From assembly GCF_024055575.1 (NCBI RefSeq), contig NZ_JAMXOE010000004.1, positions 205,932-269,931 of the forward strand: a stretch of 64,000 nucleotides of DNA. The letters are read 5' to 3'. Of the stretch, positions 11,701 to 21,058 are shown in pieces (position 1 is the first letter of the stretch; every line of letters begins with the position of its first letter). The DNA comes from Mucilaginibacter flavidus. Its GTDB lineage: Bacteria; Bacteroidota; Bacteroidia; Sphingobacteriales; Sphingobacteriaceae. The notes beneath the pieces are model-generated. The model did no database searches, had not been told where the DNA came from, and saw only the letters and a program-made list of their open reading frames with translations. A program made the position numbers and the translations under genes.

Positions 11701-14190
11701 ATGAATAAACTTAAACTCTGCCTATTTATAATTTCTGTTTTTTTGTGTGTTTTGGCTGTTAGGCCAGCATGCGCTCAAACTATTCCTCAAAATTTGTCAA
11801 GTATCAATGTTGATGATCTTAGTGATCAGCAAATAACCCAGCTAATAGTGCAGGCACAAAAGGCAGGCTTAAGCGACGACCAGTTACTTCAGCAGGCGCA
11901 GAGCCGGGGGATGTCTGGTATACAGGTGCAAAAACTTCAAAACCGGATAAAGGATATACGTAATAAGAACAAGTCGTCTAAAAAGTCGCCGACAGATACA
12001 ACGTCAAACCAAATTAACAACCGGCGAAAAATTTCGTCCAGGGATTCGCTGACAGATACAGCTCTAAATAAACCTGATTTGTTTATAGACCTGAGTCCTA
12101 AGATATTTGGTAGCGATTTATTTAGAAATAGCAAAAGCAATACTTTTGAACCTAATTTACGGCTGGCAACACCTGTAAATTATATCGTAGGACCCGATGA
12201 TCAAATAAACATCAACGTTTATGGTAATTCATCTGTCGATTGGGACTTAGATGTTACCCCTGATGGGAATATTAATATTCCTGGTGTGGGGGTATTGAAC
12301 GTAGCGGGAAAAACGATCGAAGAAGCTACATCAACAATAAAAAATAAGCTGGCGGCTAATAATTATGCTATTGGGAAGGGTACCAATGTAAAAGTTGGCT
12401 TAGGCAACATCCGTAGTATCAAAGTAATAGTACAAGGACAGGTGGTTAAACCAGGCACGTATACGGTACCCTCATTGGCAACAGTTTTTAACGTGTTATA
12501 CTCTGCAGGAGGACCTAACAACGTTGGCTCGTTCCGGCAGATTGAAGTGATAAGGAATAACAGGATAATACGTCATTTAGATTTGTATGATTTCATCGTA
12601 AAAGGTAGTCAGAAAGATAACATTACCTTGCAGGACCAGGATGTAATTCGTGTACCAACTTACAGAGTTCGCGTGGATTTAAGGGGCGAAGTGAAAATAC
12701 CAGCACTCTTTGAAGTTTTAACAGGAGAAACCTTACAGGATGTCTTGAATTTTTGCGGAGGATTTACAGATCAGGCCTATACCGCGCGTATAAAAGTTGA
12801 CCAGGTTAGTGACCAGCAGCGGAAGATAACGGACGTTTTTGAAAACGACTATAAAAATTATAACCCTTTGAGAGGGGACAAGTATACGGTCGCAAAAATT
12901 CTTGAACGTTACGAAAATCGAGTGGTAATAAAAGGTGCAGTTTTTAGACCGGGTGAATTTGAATTGCAAAAAGGATTGACGGTTTCAAAACTCATAACCA
13001 ATGCAGGCGGCCTCAAGGAAGATGCATTTACACGACGCGGTAGCATTATAAGGTTAAATCCTGACAATACCACCCAGCAATTATCTTTCAATATTATGGA
13101 CGTAATGAATAAGCCGGCGTCTGATATTCTTTTACAAAGAGAAGATAGTGTAATCATTTCATCAGTTTTTGACCTTCGAGCTAAGTATAATGTTGTAATT
13201 AAAGGAGAAGTAAGGAAACCCGGCGAATTTGCATATGCAGATAGCATGAAAGTAACCGATTTGATTATTAAAGCAGGTGGATTTTCAGAGGGCGCCAGCG
13301 CAAAACGCATAGAGGTATCCCGCAGAGTATTTAACAGCGATCCTCGTGTTCGTAATAGTATCGTTGCGCAAGTTTTTAGTGTCGATGTTAATTCTGCCCT
13401 GAACGATGAAATTGGCTTTACGCTTAAGCCCTTTGATATCGTATCGGTGTACAGCTTACCGGGATACGAAACTCAAAAAACAGTAAAGGTTGAGGGGGAA
13501 GTAATCTACCCAGGATATTACACAATTCAAAAGAAAAATGAAAAGATATCTGATATAATTGCCAGAGCCGGCGGCCTTACAGAATCAGCAGATGTAGAGG
13601 GTAGTAGTTTGAAACGGGACAATACTGCTGTACTCGGTATCGACAAAACTAAGATTGATACGCTGGAATTAAAAAGGGAACAGACTGACCGTTTAAAGCG
13701 GCTGCAGCGAACGTTTAAAGATTCGACAAAAAACGATACAACTCAATATCGCAATAATTATGTTGGTATCGACCTGAAGAAAATTTTACAGAAGCCAGGT
13801 ACCGGCGAAGATCTTATCATGGAAAATGGCGATGTTTTAAGGGTTCCTAAACAGCAACAGTTAGTTAGGGTAAATGGCGAGGTGTTATATCCCAGTGCTG
13901 TGGTTTATGAAGGTGGAAAATCATTTAGGGGATATGTGTTAAACGCAGGTGGATTTTCGCCCCACGCTTTAAAACGGGGTGCTTATGTAGTATATCCTAA
14001 TGGCACAGTAAAAGGAACATCAAAGTTTCTGTTTTTTAATATTCATCCAAAGGTGAAACCAGGCAGTGAAATTTATGTGCCATTAAAGCCTGTCACTAAT
14101 AACAATACGGCCCAAACGATTTTAGGGTTTACCACGGGATTAGCGTCCTTAGGGGCTATTATATTAGGTATAATAAGTTTAAAGAAGTAA
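11701..14190 (+). CDS. Wza-like outer-membrane polysaccharide export protein (SLBB repeats)
   Basis: The product is 829 residues from the ATG at 11701, chosen because it gives a clear signal peptide (hydrophobic core LFIISVFLCVLA, cleavage probably after PACA). The in-frame TTG 27 codons upstream does not. A poly-export domain (YIVGPDDQININVYGNS) is followed by about six SLBB repeats, each of the form G-x-V-x-x-P-G then AGG. A hydrophobic C-terminal helix fits a membrane-spanning Wza-type barrel. It probably forms the exit channel for the exopolysaccharide. Much longer than E. coli Wza (about 380 residues), as is common in Bacteroidota. A paralogue is at 36290-38629. Confidence 0.88.
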   Translation: MNKLKLCLFIISVFLCVLAVRPACAQTIPQNLSSINVDDLSDQQITQLIVQAQKAGLSDDQLLQQAQSRGMSGIQVQKLQNRIKDIRNKNKSSKKSPTDTTSNQINNRRKISSRDSLTDTALNKPDLFIDLSPKIFGSDLFRNSKSNTFEPNLRLATPVNYIVGPDDQININVYGNSSVDWDLDVTPDGNINIPGVGVLNVAGKTIEEATSTIKNKLAANNYAIGKGTNVKVGLGNIRSIKVIVQGQVVKPGTYTVPSLATVFNVLYSAGGPNNVGSFRQIEVIRNNRIIRHLDLYDFIVKGSQKDNITLQDQDVIRVPTYRVRVDLRGEVKIPALFEVLTGETLQDVLNFCGGFTDQAYTARIKVDQVSDQQRKITDVFENDYKNYNPLRGDKYTVAKILERYENRVVIKGAVFRPGEFELQKGLTVSKLITNAGGLKEDAFTRRGSIIRLNPDNTTQQLSFNIMDVMNKPASDILLQREDSVIISSVFDLRAKYNVVIKGEVRKPGEFAYADSMKVTDLIIKAGGFSEGASAKRIEVSRRVFNSDPRVRNSIVAQVFSVDVNSALNDEIGFTLKPFDIVSVYSLPGYETQKTVKVEGEVIYPGYYTIQKKNEKISDIIARAGGLTESADVEGSSLKRDNTAVLGIDKTKIDTLELKREQTDRLKRLQRTFKDSTKNDTTQYRNNYVGIDLKKILQKPGTGEDLIMENGDVLRVPKQQQLVRVNGEVLYPSAVVYEGGKSFRGYVLNAGGFSPHALKRGAYVVYPNGTVKGTSKFLFFNIHPKVKPGSEIYVPLKPVTNNNTAQTILGFTTGLASLGAIILGIISLKK

Positions 14191-14217
14191 CCCAGTAATA
14201 GCGGCAGGCTAAAAGTT

Positions 14218-15339
14218 ATGAATAAAGCAGATCAAGAAAAGGGCTTGGCAAATACAAATGAGATTTCTTTGAAGGAGATTCTCCTGAAAATAGGAGAACT
14301 GTGGAAATATATTTTAACTAAATGGGTGATTATTCTTTTTGCCGGAATACTTGGTGGAGCAATCGGATTAACTTATTCCCTGGTTAAAAAGCCAATTTAT
14401 AAAGCTGAATTAAGCTTTGCACTAGAAGATGACAAGTCATCTGGTGGAGGTCTAAGCGGCGCCTTGGGATTAGCAAGTCAGTTTGGATTTGATTTGGGGA
14501 GCAGTGGCGGTGGTGCATTTTCGGGGGATAACTTACTTGAGCTAATGAAATCTCGTTCGATGGTGGAAAATACGTTGTTAACCACTGTAAACATAAGCGG
14601 GAAAAATCAAACGCTTGCCGAACTATATATCTCTTTTAACAAGCTTCGGGAAAGTTGGGCGGAAAAGCCGGAATTTAAAGATGTTCGATTTTTACCGGGG
14701 GCCGACCCTGCAAAATTCACACTACAGCAAGATAGTATTTTAGGGAGTTTTTATAGAGATATTGTTAAGAATAGTTTGTCAGTAGAAAAAATCGACAAAA
14801 AGTTAAGCATTATCACAGTTATAGTAAATTCAAAAAACGAACTGTTTTCCAAATACTTTACAGAAGTACTTACAAAAACGGTTTCCGATTTTTACATCGA
14901 CACGAAAACTAAAAAGTCTGTTAAAAATGTTGCTATACTACAGCATCAAACTGATTCTGTTAGGCGCGAACTAAATGCAGCGCTTACAGGCGTAGCGTCG
15001 TCGTCGGATATTAACCCAAATCCAAATCCATCGTTGCAAATATTGCGGGTACCTTCACAACGTCGCCAGGTAGATGTACAGGCCAACCAGGCGATATTAA
15101 CTCAATTGGTTGCCAATCTCGAACTGTCAAAAGTATCACTAAGAAAAGAGACTCCATTAATACAGATAATTGATAAGCCGATTTTGCCGTTGGAAAAAGA
15201 TAAGGTTGGGCACATTAAAGGATTTATTATGGGCGGGTTGATTAGTGCATTTTTGGTGATAATAGTACTTTTTTGTAAAAAAATTTTCAAGGATATCATG
15301 TTCGAAGAGCCTGAAAACGAGAATAATCTTCGCCGTTAA
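14218..15339 (+). CDS. Wzz-type chain-length determinant
   Basis: A 373-residue inner-membrane protein with a transmembrane segment near residues 36-55 (WVIILFAGILGGAIGLTYSL) and another near the C-terminus (about 328-350). The long periplasmic part lies between them. The segment GLSGALGLASQFGFDLGSS and the downstream GDNLLELMKSRSMVENTLL closely match the second Wzz-like protein at 35223-36287. There is no Walker A motif and no Tyr-rich tail, so no BY-kinase domain is fused. It lies 27 bp after the exporter gene, as expected for a Wza-Wzz pair. Confidence 0.85.
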   Translation: MNKADQEKGLANTNEISLKEILLKIGELWKYILTKWVIILFAGILGGAIGLTYSLVKKPIYKAELSFALEDDKSSGGGLSGALGLASQFGFDLGSSGGGAFSGDNLLELMKSRSMVENTLLTTVNISGKNQTLAELYISFNKLRESWAEKPEFKDVRFLPGADPAKFTLQQDSILGSFYRDIVKNSLSVEKIDKKLSIITVIVNSKNELFSKYFTEVLTKTVSDFYIDTKTKKSVKNVAILQHQTDSVRRELNAALTGVASSSDINPNPNPSLQILRVPSQRRQVDVQANQAILTQLVANLELSKVSLRKETPLIQIIDKPILPLEKDKVGHIKGFIMGGLISAFLVIIVLFCKKIFKDIMFEEPENENNLRR

Positions 15340-15377
15340 ATATACTGCGGGTCGGTATAATCTTATTTTTAATTTAA

Positions 15378-16832
15378 ATGGAACTGCGAAAAAAAACAAT
15401 TTCTGGTTTAATTTGGACATTTTCCCAACAATTTAGTGTACAAATAATTTACTTTATTGTACAGATTGTTCTGGCAAGATTGTTGGCCCCTTCCGCTTTT
15501 GGTCTGATAGCCATGCTGCAGATATTTTTGGCATTGGGCCAAAGTTTGATAGATAGTGGGATGACATCGTCCCTGATTCGCACGCAGAATGTTGGCCAGA
15601 AAGATTACTCAACGGTTTTTTTTATTAATATAATAAGTAGCGTTGGTATTTATGCGATAGTGTTCTTTTGCGCGCCCCTTATTGCAAATTTTTACGACAT
15701 CCCCTTACTCAAAATAGTGGTGAGAGTTTACTGCTTAACATTTATCATCCAGGGGTTGGTTGGCGTTCAAACAACCCGGTTAACCAAGGAGATGAACTTT
15801 AAATTGCAAATGATAATGCAAATCCCGTCATCTATTATAGGTGGCGTGGTTGGGATAGTATTAGCTTACCAGGGCTATGGTGTTTGGAGCCTGGTGTGGA
15901 TGAACCTTGCCCGCGCCTTTGTTTTCATGTTGCAGCATTGGTTTTATACAGATTGGCGGCCTATTTTTATTATTGATAAAGAAAGATTGAAATATCATTT
16001 CAATTTTGGGTATAAGCTTACCCTGTCAGGGCTATTGGATGTAATATATACAAATTCTTACAATCTTATTATCGGCAAGCTGTTTTCGTCCACCCAACTA
16101 GGTTATTATAACCAGGCCGATACTTTTAGGATGTTACCAGTTAACAATTTATCGTCCGCACTTGGTAAGGTGACTTACCCTATGTTTGCTTCAATAATCG
16201 ATGATGATGCTAAATTGAAAATGGCTTATAAAAAAATAATGACGCAGGTTCTTTTTTGGATCATACCGCTTATGCTGTCGTTAACTGTTATCGCAAAACC
16301 TTTATTCATATTCGTATTAGGAGAACAGTGGAAACCGGCAGTTCCCTATTTTCAAATATTGTGTGTTGCCGCAATAGCTTACCCGCTTCATGTTTATAAT
16401 CTTAATATTATAAATGTTAAAGGCAGAAGTGACCTGTTTCTGCGATTAGAGATTATAAAGAAAGTTGTTGGGGTTGCTGTAATTGTTTTTTCATTATTTT
16501 GGGGAATGACTGGCCTTCTTGTTGCCCAGGTACTATTTTCATTTTCAGCGGTATACATCAACACCTATTACAGTGGAAGAATGATCAACTATCCACTTAA
16601 AGAACAGTTAACCGATATTTATCCAATGTTTTTAACTGGAGCAATAGCCACTGCGGTTTCATGGCTGTTGTATAATTTTTTAACCCAGAGCTATACTCTG
16701 CCAAACGTTGTACAAATTCCGGCAGTTAGCACTTTTTTTTTCACTATATATTTAGGAATTAGCTTTGTTGGCAAGATCACTGCTTTACAGGATTTTATTA
16801 TGATAATTTCTAAAAAACCATTGTTATTTTAG
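15378..16832 (+). CDS. Polysaccharide flippase, Wzx/MOP family
   Basis: A 484-residue, strongly hydrophobic protein with about twelve membrane segments. The N-terminus (LARLLAPSAFGLIAMLQIF) and NFGYKLTLSGLLDVIYTNSYNLIIGKLFS are typical of the TuaB/WzxC branch of the MOP exporters. It should move lipid-linked repeat units across the inner membrane. It is the first of two flippases in the window (the other is at 46815-48077) and sits with wza/wzz of the first locus. Confidence 0.88.
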   Translation: MELRKKTISGLIWTFSQQFSVQIIYFIVQIVLARLLAPSAFGLIAMLQIFLALGQSLIDSGMTSSLIRTQNVGQKDYSTVFFINIISSVGIYAIVFFCAPLIANFYDIPLLKIVVRVYCLTFIIQGLVGVQTTRLTKEMNFKLQMIMQIPSSIIGGVVGIVLAYQGYGVWSLVWMNLARAFVFMLQHWFYTDWRPIFIIDKERLKYHFNFGYKLTLSGLLDVIYTNSYNLIIGKLFSSTQLGYYNQADTFRMLPVNNLSSALGKVTYPMFASIIDDDAKLKMAYKKIMTQVLFWIIPLMLSLTVIAKPLFIFVLGEQWKPAVPYFQILCVAAIAYPLHVYNLNIINVKGRSDLFLRLEIIKKVVGVAVIVFSLFWGMTGLLVAQVLFSFSAVYINTYYSGRMINYPLKEQLTDIYPMFLTGAIATAVSWLLYNFLTQSYTLPNVVQIPAVSTFFFTIYLGISFVGKITALQDFIMIISKKPLLF

Positions 16833-16842
16833 CGCGAAATTT

Positions 16843-17925
16843 ATGATCCCAGTAACTAAACCATTTTTACCGCCCCAGGAGAAATACCAAAAATACTTAG
16901 AAGGCATTTGGCACAGACAATGGCTTACCAATATGGGGCCGTTGGCAAGTGATCTTGAGATTAAGCTTAAGTCGTTTTTGAAGGTTAATCATTTGCTGTT
17001 TGTAACAAACGGAACAATTGCCCTGCAGATGGCAATTAAAGTATTACAGTTAAAAGGCGAAATAATTACCACACCCTTTTCCTTTATCGCTACCACCAGC
17101 AGTATTGTATGGGAAGGCTGCACCCCGGTATTTGTTGATATTGATGCAAAATCATTAAATATTGATGCGTCTAAAATAGAAGCGGCAATAACAAATAAAA
17201 CCGAAGCAATAATAGCTACGCATGTTTATGGTAATCCATGTGACGTGGAGGCTATCGAAAAAATAGCTAAAAAACATAATCTGAAAGTCGTTTATGATGC
17301 CGCTCACGCTTTCGGAGTGAAGGTTGGCGAGAAGTCGATTTTCGATTACGGAGACATATCGATTTGCAGTCTTCATGCCACTAAACTTTATCATTCAATT
17401 GAAGGTGGCCTGATTATCACTAAAGACTCTAATCTGCTTAAAAGACTCGCAGATATCAGAAATTTCGGATTTAACGGCCCGGTTGCCTTTAGTGAATTGG
17501 GAATAAATGGCAAAAATTCCGAATTTCATGCGGCGATGGGATTGGCTAATCTGGAATATATAGAGACTATCTGCCAAAAGAGGGAGGCAGTTGCCAAGCG
17601 TTATGATGAAAGATTAAAAGGCCTTAACGCTGTGAAGCCAGTTTGGCATACACAATCTGGTAATAATTTTGCCTACTACCCCCTGGTTTTTGACAGTGAA
17701 AGCTTGATGCTGAAATGTATCGAGTACTTAAAGCATCATGAAATATTTACAAGGCGTTATTTTTATCCGTCGCTGGCTAGTACTTTACCTTACTTAACTC
17801 CAGTAAATTTGGAAGTTACAGACGATGTTGCCAAAAGAGTAATCTGTTTGCCGTTGTTTTGCGATTTAACCATAGAAGAGGTAGACCTTATTTGCAGGCT
17901 GATATTAAGATCACAAAATAACTGA
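16843..17925 (+). CDS. DegT/DnrJ/EryC1-type sugar aminotransferase
   Basis: A 360-residue PLP enzyme of normal family length that transfers an amino group to a keto-sugar nucleotide. TNGTIALQMA near 55-64 binds PLP phosphate. YDAAHAFG at 151-158 supplies the Asp/His of the cofactor site. K181 in SLHATKLYHSIEGG is the expected Schiff-base lysine. The following WbqC-like gene is 1 bp away and a GNAT acetyltransferase lies three genes on, so an N-acylated amino sugar is a reasonable guess. The exact substrate cannot be read from the sequence. Confidence 0.88.
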   Translation: MIPVTKPFLPPQEKYQKYLEGIWHRQWLTNMGPLASDLEIKLKSFLKVNHLLFVTNGTIALQMAIKVLQLKGEIITTPFSFIATTSSIVWEGCTPVFVDIDAKSLNIDASKIEAAITNKTEAIIATHVYGNPCDVEAIEKIAKKHNLKVVYDAAHAFGVKVGEKSIFDYGDISICSLHATKLYHSIEGGLIITKDSNLLKRLADIRNFGFNGPVAFSELGINGKNSEFHAAMGLANLEYIETICQKREAVAKRYDERLKGLNAVKPVWHTQSGNNFAYYPLVFDSESLMLKCIEYLKHHEIFTRRYFYPSLASTLPYLTPVNLEVTDDVAKRVICLPLFCDLTIEEVDLICRLILRSQNN

Positions 17926-17926
17926 T

Positions 17927-18628
17927 ATGGAAGTTGCCATCATGCAGCCTTATATATTTCCTTATATTGGATATTTTCAATTGATAAATGCTGTAGATAT
18001 ATTTATTGTATATGACAACATAAAGTTCACAAAAAAAGGCTGGATCAACAGGAACAGAATACTTGTGAACGGCAAGGATGATTATATCACCTTACCTTTG
18101 AAGAAAGATTCCGATTTTTTAAATATAGATCAGCGGTATTTGGCCGATAATTTTGATGAGGAAAGAAATAAGTTGTTGCGAAGAATAAAGGACGCCTACC
18201 AAAAAGCTCCTTATTTTATAGAAGCATATACGTTGGTTGAAAAGACTATTAATTACGAAGAAGACAATCTATTTAAGTTTATTTACAACTCGCTTACGGA
18301 GATATGTAAATATCTGGACATCAAAACAAAATTCATTATCTCATCAACCCTTCCTATTGATCATGAGTTAAAATCTGAAGATAAAGTGATAGCATTATGC
18401 AAAGCGGTAAGCGCAATCGGCTATTTGAATCCAATTGGGGGCGTTGAGCTCTATTCAAAGGAAAGATTTATTAATAACGGGATTCAGTTGAATTTTCTTA
18501 AATCAGCAACTATTGAATACTCCCAATTCAAAAATGAGTTTATACCTTGGTTGTCTATAATAGATTTAATGATGTTCAATTCAAAAGATAAAATGCGGGA
18601 GTTTTTACAATTGTATACAAAAATTTAA
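17927..18628 (+). CDS. WbqC-like family protein
   Basis: A 233-residue soluble protein whose N-terminus (MQPYIFPYIGYFQLINAVD, then FIVYDNIKFTKKGWINRNRIL) is the hallmark of the WbqC-like family found in O-antigen and capsule clusters. Its biochemical role is not settled as far as I know. It begins 1 bp after the aminotransferase stop, and the two are probably translationally coupled. This ties it to amino-sugar making or decorating. Confidence 0.85.
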   Translation: MEVAIMQPYIFPYIGYFQLINAVDIFIVYDNIKFTKKGWINRNRILVNGKDDYITLPLKKDSDFLNIDQRYLADNFDEERNKLLRRIKDAYQKAPYFIEAYTLVEKTINYEEDNLFKFIYNSLTEICKYLDIKTKFIISSTLPIDHELKSEDKVIALCKAVSAIGYLNPIGGVELYSKERFINNGIQLNFLKSATIEYSQFKNEFIPWLSIIDLMMFNSKDKMREFLQLYTKI

Positions 18629-18632
18629 GTTA

Positions 18633-19595
18633 ATGTTTGAGTGGAAGAAATTGGGAAGGGTTTTTAATCCTGTTGATGTAAAAAATAGAGATTGGCTCAA
18701 AGAATTTGCGCAGGCGCCAGCGGTAGTAGTTTTTGATAAATTTGTAAGGGTTTATTTTTCATGCCGCCCGCCCGCCGACAAAAATGGCCAATATGTAAGT
18801 TATTCGGCTTATGTAGATTTAAACAGGGATAACTTGTTTGATATATTAAAGGTGAGTGATATGCCGATACTCAAATTGGGAGATTTAGGTACCTTTGACG
18901 AATTTGGAACATATCCGGTTTCGGTTATAAAGCATGGCGAAGAGTTTCGCGCATATTATGCCGGGTGGACAAGGTGTGAATCAGTACCGTTTAATGTTGC
19001 GATCGGGATTGGAATAAGCAAAAACAATGGCGAAACCTTTGAGAAATTAGGTGGCGGACCTGTCCTGTCATATAGTATAGATGAACCATTTATATTAAGC
19101 GGGCCAAAGATCAGGTGGTTTAATAATAAATGGTACCTGTTTTACATTGCAGGTAAAAAATGGGTGATGGATAATGGTAAGCCGGAACCTGTTTATAAGA
19201 TCAGGATGGCAACGTCTGACGATGGATTAGCTTGGGTAAAAATGAATAAAGACCTAATTGAAACCAAAGTAGAGGAGAACGAAGCCCAAGCGAGTCCTGA
19301 TGTTTTCTTTTATAACGGGAAATATCATATGTTTTTTTGTTACAGGTACAGCATCAATTACAGAGGGCATGAAAACGGCTATAGAATAGGCTATGCCTAT
19401 TCGAATGATTTGGTGAATTGGACCAGGGATGATTCACAGGTTGGTATTAATGTTTCTGAGGAAGGCTGGGATTCTGAAATGATCAGTTATCCTCATGTCT
19501 TCGAACTGGATAATTCGTTGTACATGCTTTACCTTGGCAATCAGGTTGGCAGATACGGATTTGGATTAGCAAAGCTTGACGGCTATAAAGCTTAA
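18633..19595 (+). CDS. GH43/GH32-like beta-propeller protein, copy 1
   Basis: A 320-residue protein without signal peptide. Repeated blade-like motifs (VRVYFSCR, FRAYYAGW, WYLFYIAGK, YHMFFCYRY, LYMLYLG) suggest a five-bladed propeller of the kind seen in GH43/GH32/GH68 and related proteins. Conserved acidic spots include DEFGTYPVSV, SIDEPFI and GWDSEMISYPHV. The lack of a secretion signal and the setting inside a biosynthetic operon argue for a cytoplasmic synthetic role rather than polysaccharide breakdown, but the activity is unknown. It forms a tandem pair with the next gene. Confidence 0.7.
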   Translation: MFEWKKLGRVFNPVDVKNRDWLKEFAQAPAVVVFDKFVRVYFSCRPPADKNGQYVSYSAYVDLNRDNLFDILKVSDMPILKLGDLGTFDEFGTYPVSVIKHGEEFRAYYAGWTRCESVPFNVAIGIGISKNNGETFEKLGGGPVLSYSIDEPFILSGPKIRWFNNKWYLFYIAGKKWVMDNGKPEPVYKIRMATSDDGLAWVKMNKDLIETKVEENEAQASPDVFFYNGKYHMFFCYRYSINYRGHENGYRIGYAYSNDLVNWTRDDSQVGINVSEEGWDSEMISYPHVFELDNSLYMLYLGNQVGRYGFGLAKLDGYKA

Positions 19596-19603
19596 TTTTT
19601 ACA

Positions 19604-20563
19604 ATGAAGTGGCTCAAAAAAGGATTGATACTCGATCTGTCAGATCAAATATCACTAAATACTAAATTCGAATTTGCACAAAGTCCTCAAACCTTGGTAT
19701 TTGAAGACTTTGTGAGGATTTATTTTTCGACAAGGAAAAAGGATATTGATTCGGGCAAGTTTTTAAGTTTTATATCATTTGTGGATTTCGACAAGAAATT
19801 TGAAAGGATATTGAACACATCAAAAGATGTTGTAATTGCGTTGGGTGGACTTGGATGTTTTGATGAACACGGAATATTTCCAATCAATATTCTTCGGCAC
19901 GATGGAAAAATATACGCGTATACTTGTGGATGGAGCAGGCGTGTTTCTGTTTCAGTAGAAACATCAACTGGGTTGGCCTATAGCTATGACGACGGCCTCA
20001 CATTTCAAAAGGTTGGTACAGGCCCCGTATTGACTTCGTCACTTTTTGAACCTATGTTAGTTGGCGATTCGTTTGTGCGTGTTTATGATGGTGTTTTTCA
20101 TATGTGGTACATATTTGGAAAAGGATGGAAAGATGCTGATGAAAACGAACCGCCCGCCAGAGTATATAAAATTGCGCATGCGGTGTCCAAGGACGGAATT
20201 GAGTGGAAAAAGGAGGAGGGTAGGCAAATTATTTCCGATAGCCTAAATGCGGATGAGTGCCAGGCTTTACCCACTGTTTTAAAAATAGGGGATAGGTATC
20301 ACATGTATTTTTGTTACCGGCAGGCTACCGATTTTAGAAAAAATGCTAACAGAGGTTATCGTTTGGGGTACGCCTTTTCGGATGATTTAATAACGTGGAC
20401 AAGGAACGACGAAGGTTCAGGAATCGAGATTTCCGAGACGGGATGGGATTCTGAAATGATGTGCTATCCACATATTTTCGAATGCGACGGCAAGCAATTT
20501 TTGCTGTACAATGGAAACGAATTTGGCAAACATGGATTTGGAATAGCCGAGTTGCAACAATAA
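19604..20563 (+). CDS. GH43/GH32-like beta-propeller protein, copy 2
   Basis: A 319-residue paralogue of the preceding gene, starting 8 bp after it. Equivalent blocks line up end to end: FVRIYFSTR, LGCFDEHGIFPINI, FEPMLVGDS, YHMYFCYRQA, GWDSEMMCYPHIFE and KHGFGIAEL. The copies have diverged widely outside these motifs, so this is an old duplication with probably different substrates or a heteromer. No signal peptide is present. Function unknown; see the findings for why the pair is interesting. Confidence 0.7.
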   Translation: MKWLKKGLILDLSDQISLNTKFEFAQSPQTLVFEDFVRIYFSTRKKDIDSGKFLSFISFVDFDKKFERILNTSKDVVIALGGLGCFDEHGIFPINILRHDGKIYAYTCGWSRRVSVSVETSTGLAYSYDDGLTFQKVGTGPVLTSSLFEPMLVGDSFVRVYDGVFHMWYIFGKGWKDADENEPPARVYKIAHAVSKDGIEWKKEEGRQIISDSLNADECQALPTVLKIGDRYHMYFCYRQATDFRKNANRGYRLGYAFSDDLITWTRNDEGSGIEISETGWDSEMMCYPHIFECDGKQFLLYNGNEFGKHGFGIAELQQ

Positions 20564-20572
20564 CGCACATTT

Positions 20573-21055
20573 ATGGCTAATAATATTGATAATCTCGAAT
20601 ATAAAATAAATGCGGCATTGGCAGATGACCTCCACACGCATTTATCTAATTGCAGTGGAAGTTTCACGCCTGAACTAAGTGAAAGAGTGAATATAGCAAC
20701 TTACGCAGCGAAAATTGCTGCGAATGCTGTAACCTTTGAGGCGTGGGATGATCGTAGTTTAATTGGGCTCATTGCAGCGTACTTTAATGATGATGCTCAT
20801 ATTTGCGGTTACATAACCAGTGTTAGTGTATATAGAGATTATAAAGGTAAGGGTCTAGCCTCGACTTTACTGCGTCAGTGTATCACTTACGGTAAAAAGA
20901 ATGATTTTAAAGAGATTTTCCTTGAAGTCAATAAATTAAATTTTGCTGCAATTCAGTTATATAAAAAGTATAATTTTGAACAAAAAAATAAGCAGGGTGA
21001 TTATGTTGTTATGCACTTGGTATTAAATAATAGTAATGGAAATTTTGATAAATAA
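20573..21055 (+). CDS. GNAT-family N-acetyltransferase
   Basis: A 160-residue protein with the acetyl-CoA site of the GNAT fold: TSVSVYRDYKGKGLASTLLRQCI, containing the R/Q-x-x-G-x-G/A-type loop (KGKGLAS), then AAIQLYKKYNFEQ in the last third. It lies 9 bp after the propeller pair and 3 bp before a methyltransferase gene. The likely job is N-acetylation of the amino sugar made by the upstream aminotransferase (inference from context). Confidence 0.82.
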   Translation: MANNIDNLEYKINAALADDLHTHLSNCSGSFTPELSERVNIATYAAKIAANAVTFEAWDDRSLIGLIAAYFNDDAHICGYITSVSVYRDYKGKGLASTLLRQCITYGKKNDFKEIFLEVNKLNFAAIQLYKKYNFEQKNKQGDYVVMHLVLNNSNGNFDK

Positions 21056-21058
21056 AGT

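Noticed and set aside
18633..20563. Propeller pair as secreted polysaccharide-degrading enzymes
   Set aside because: Neither protein has a signal peptide or lipobox, and the operon is biosynthetic, with no SusC/SusD-type genes in the window.
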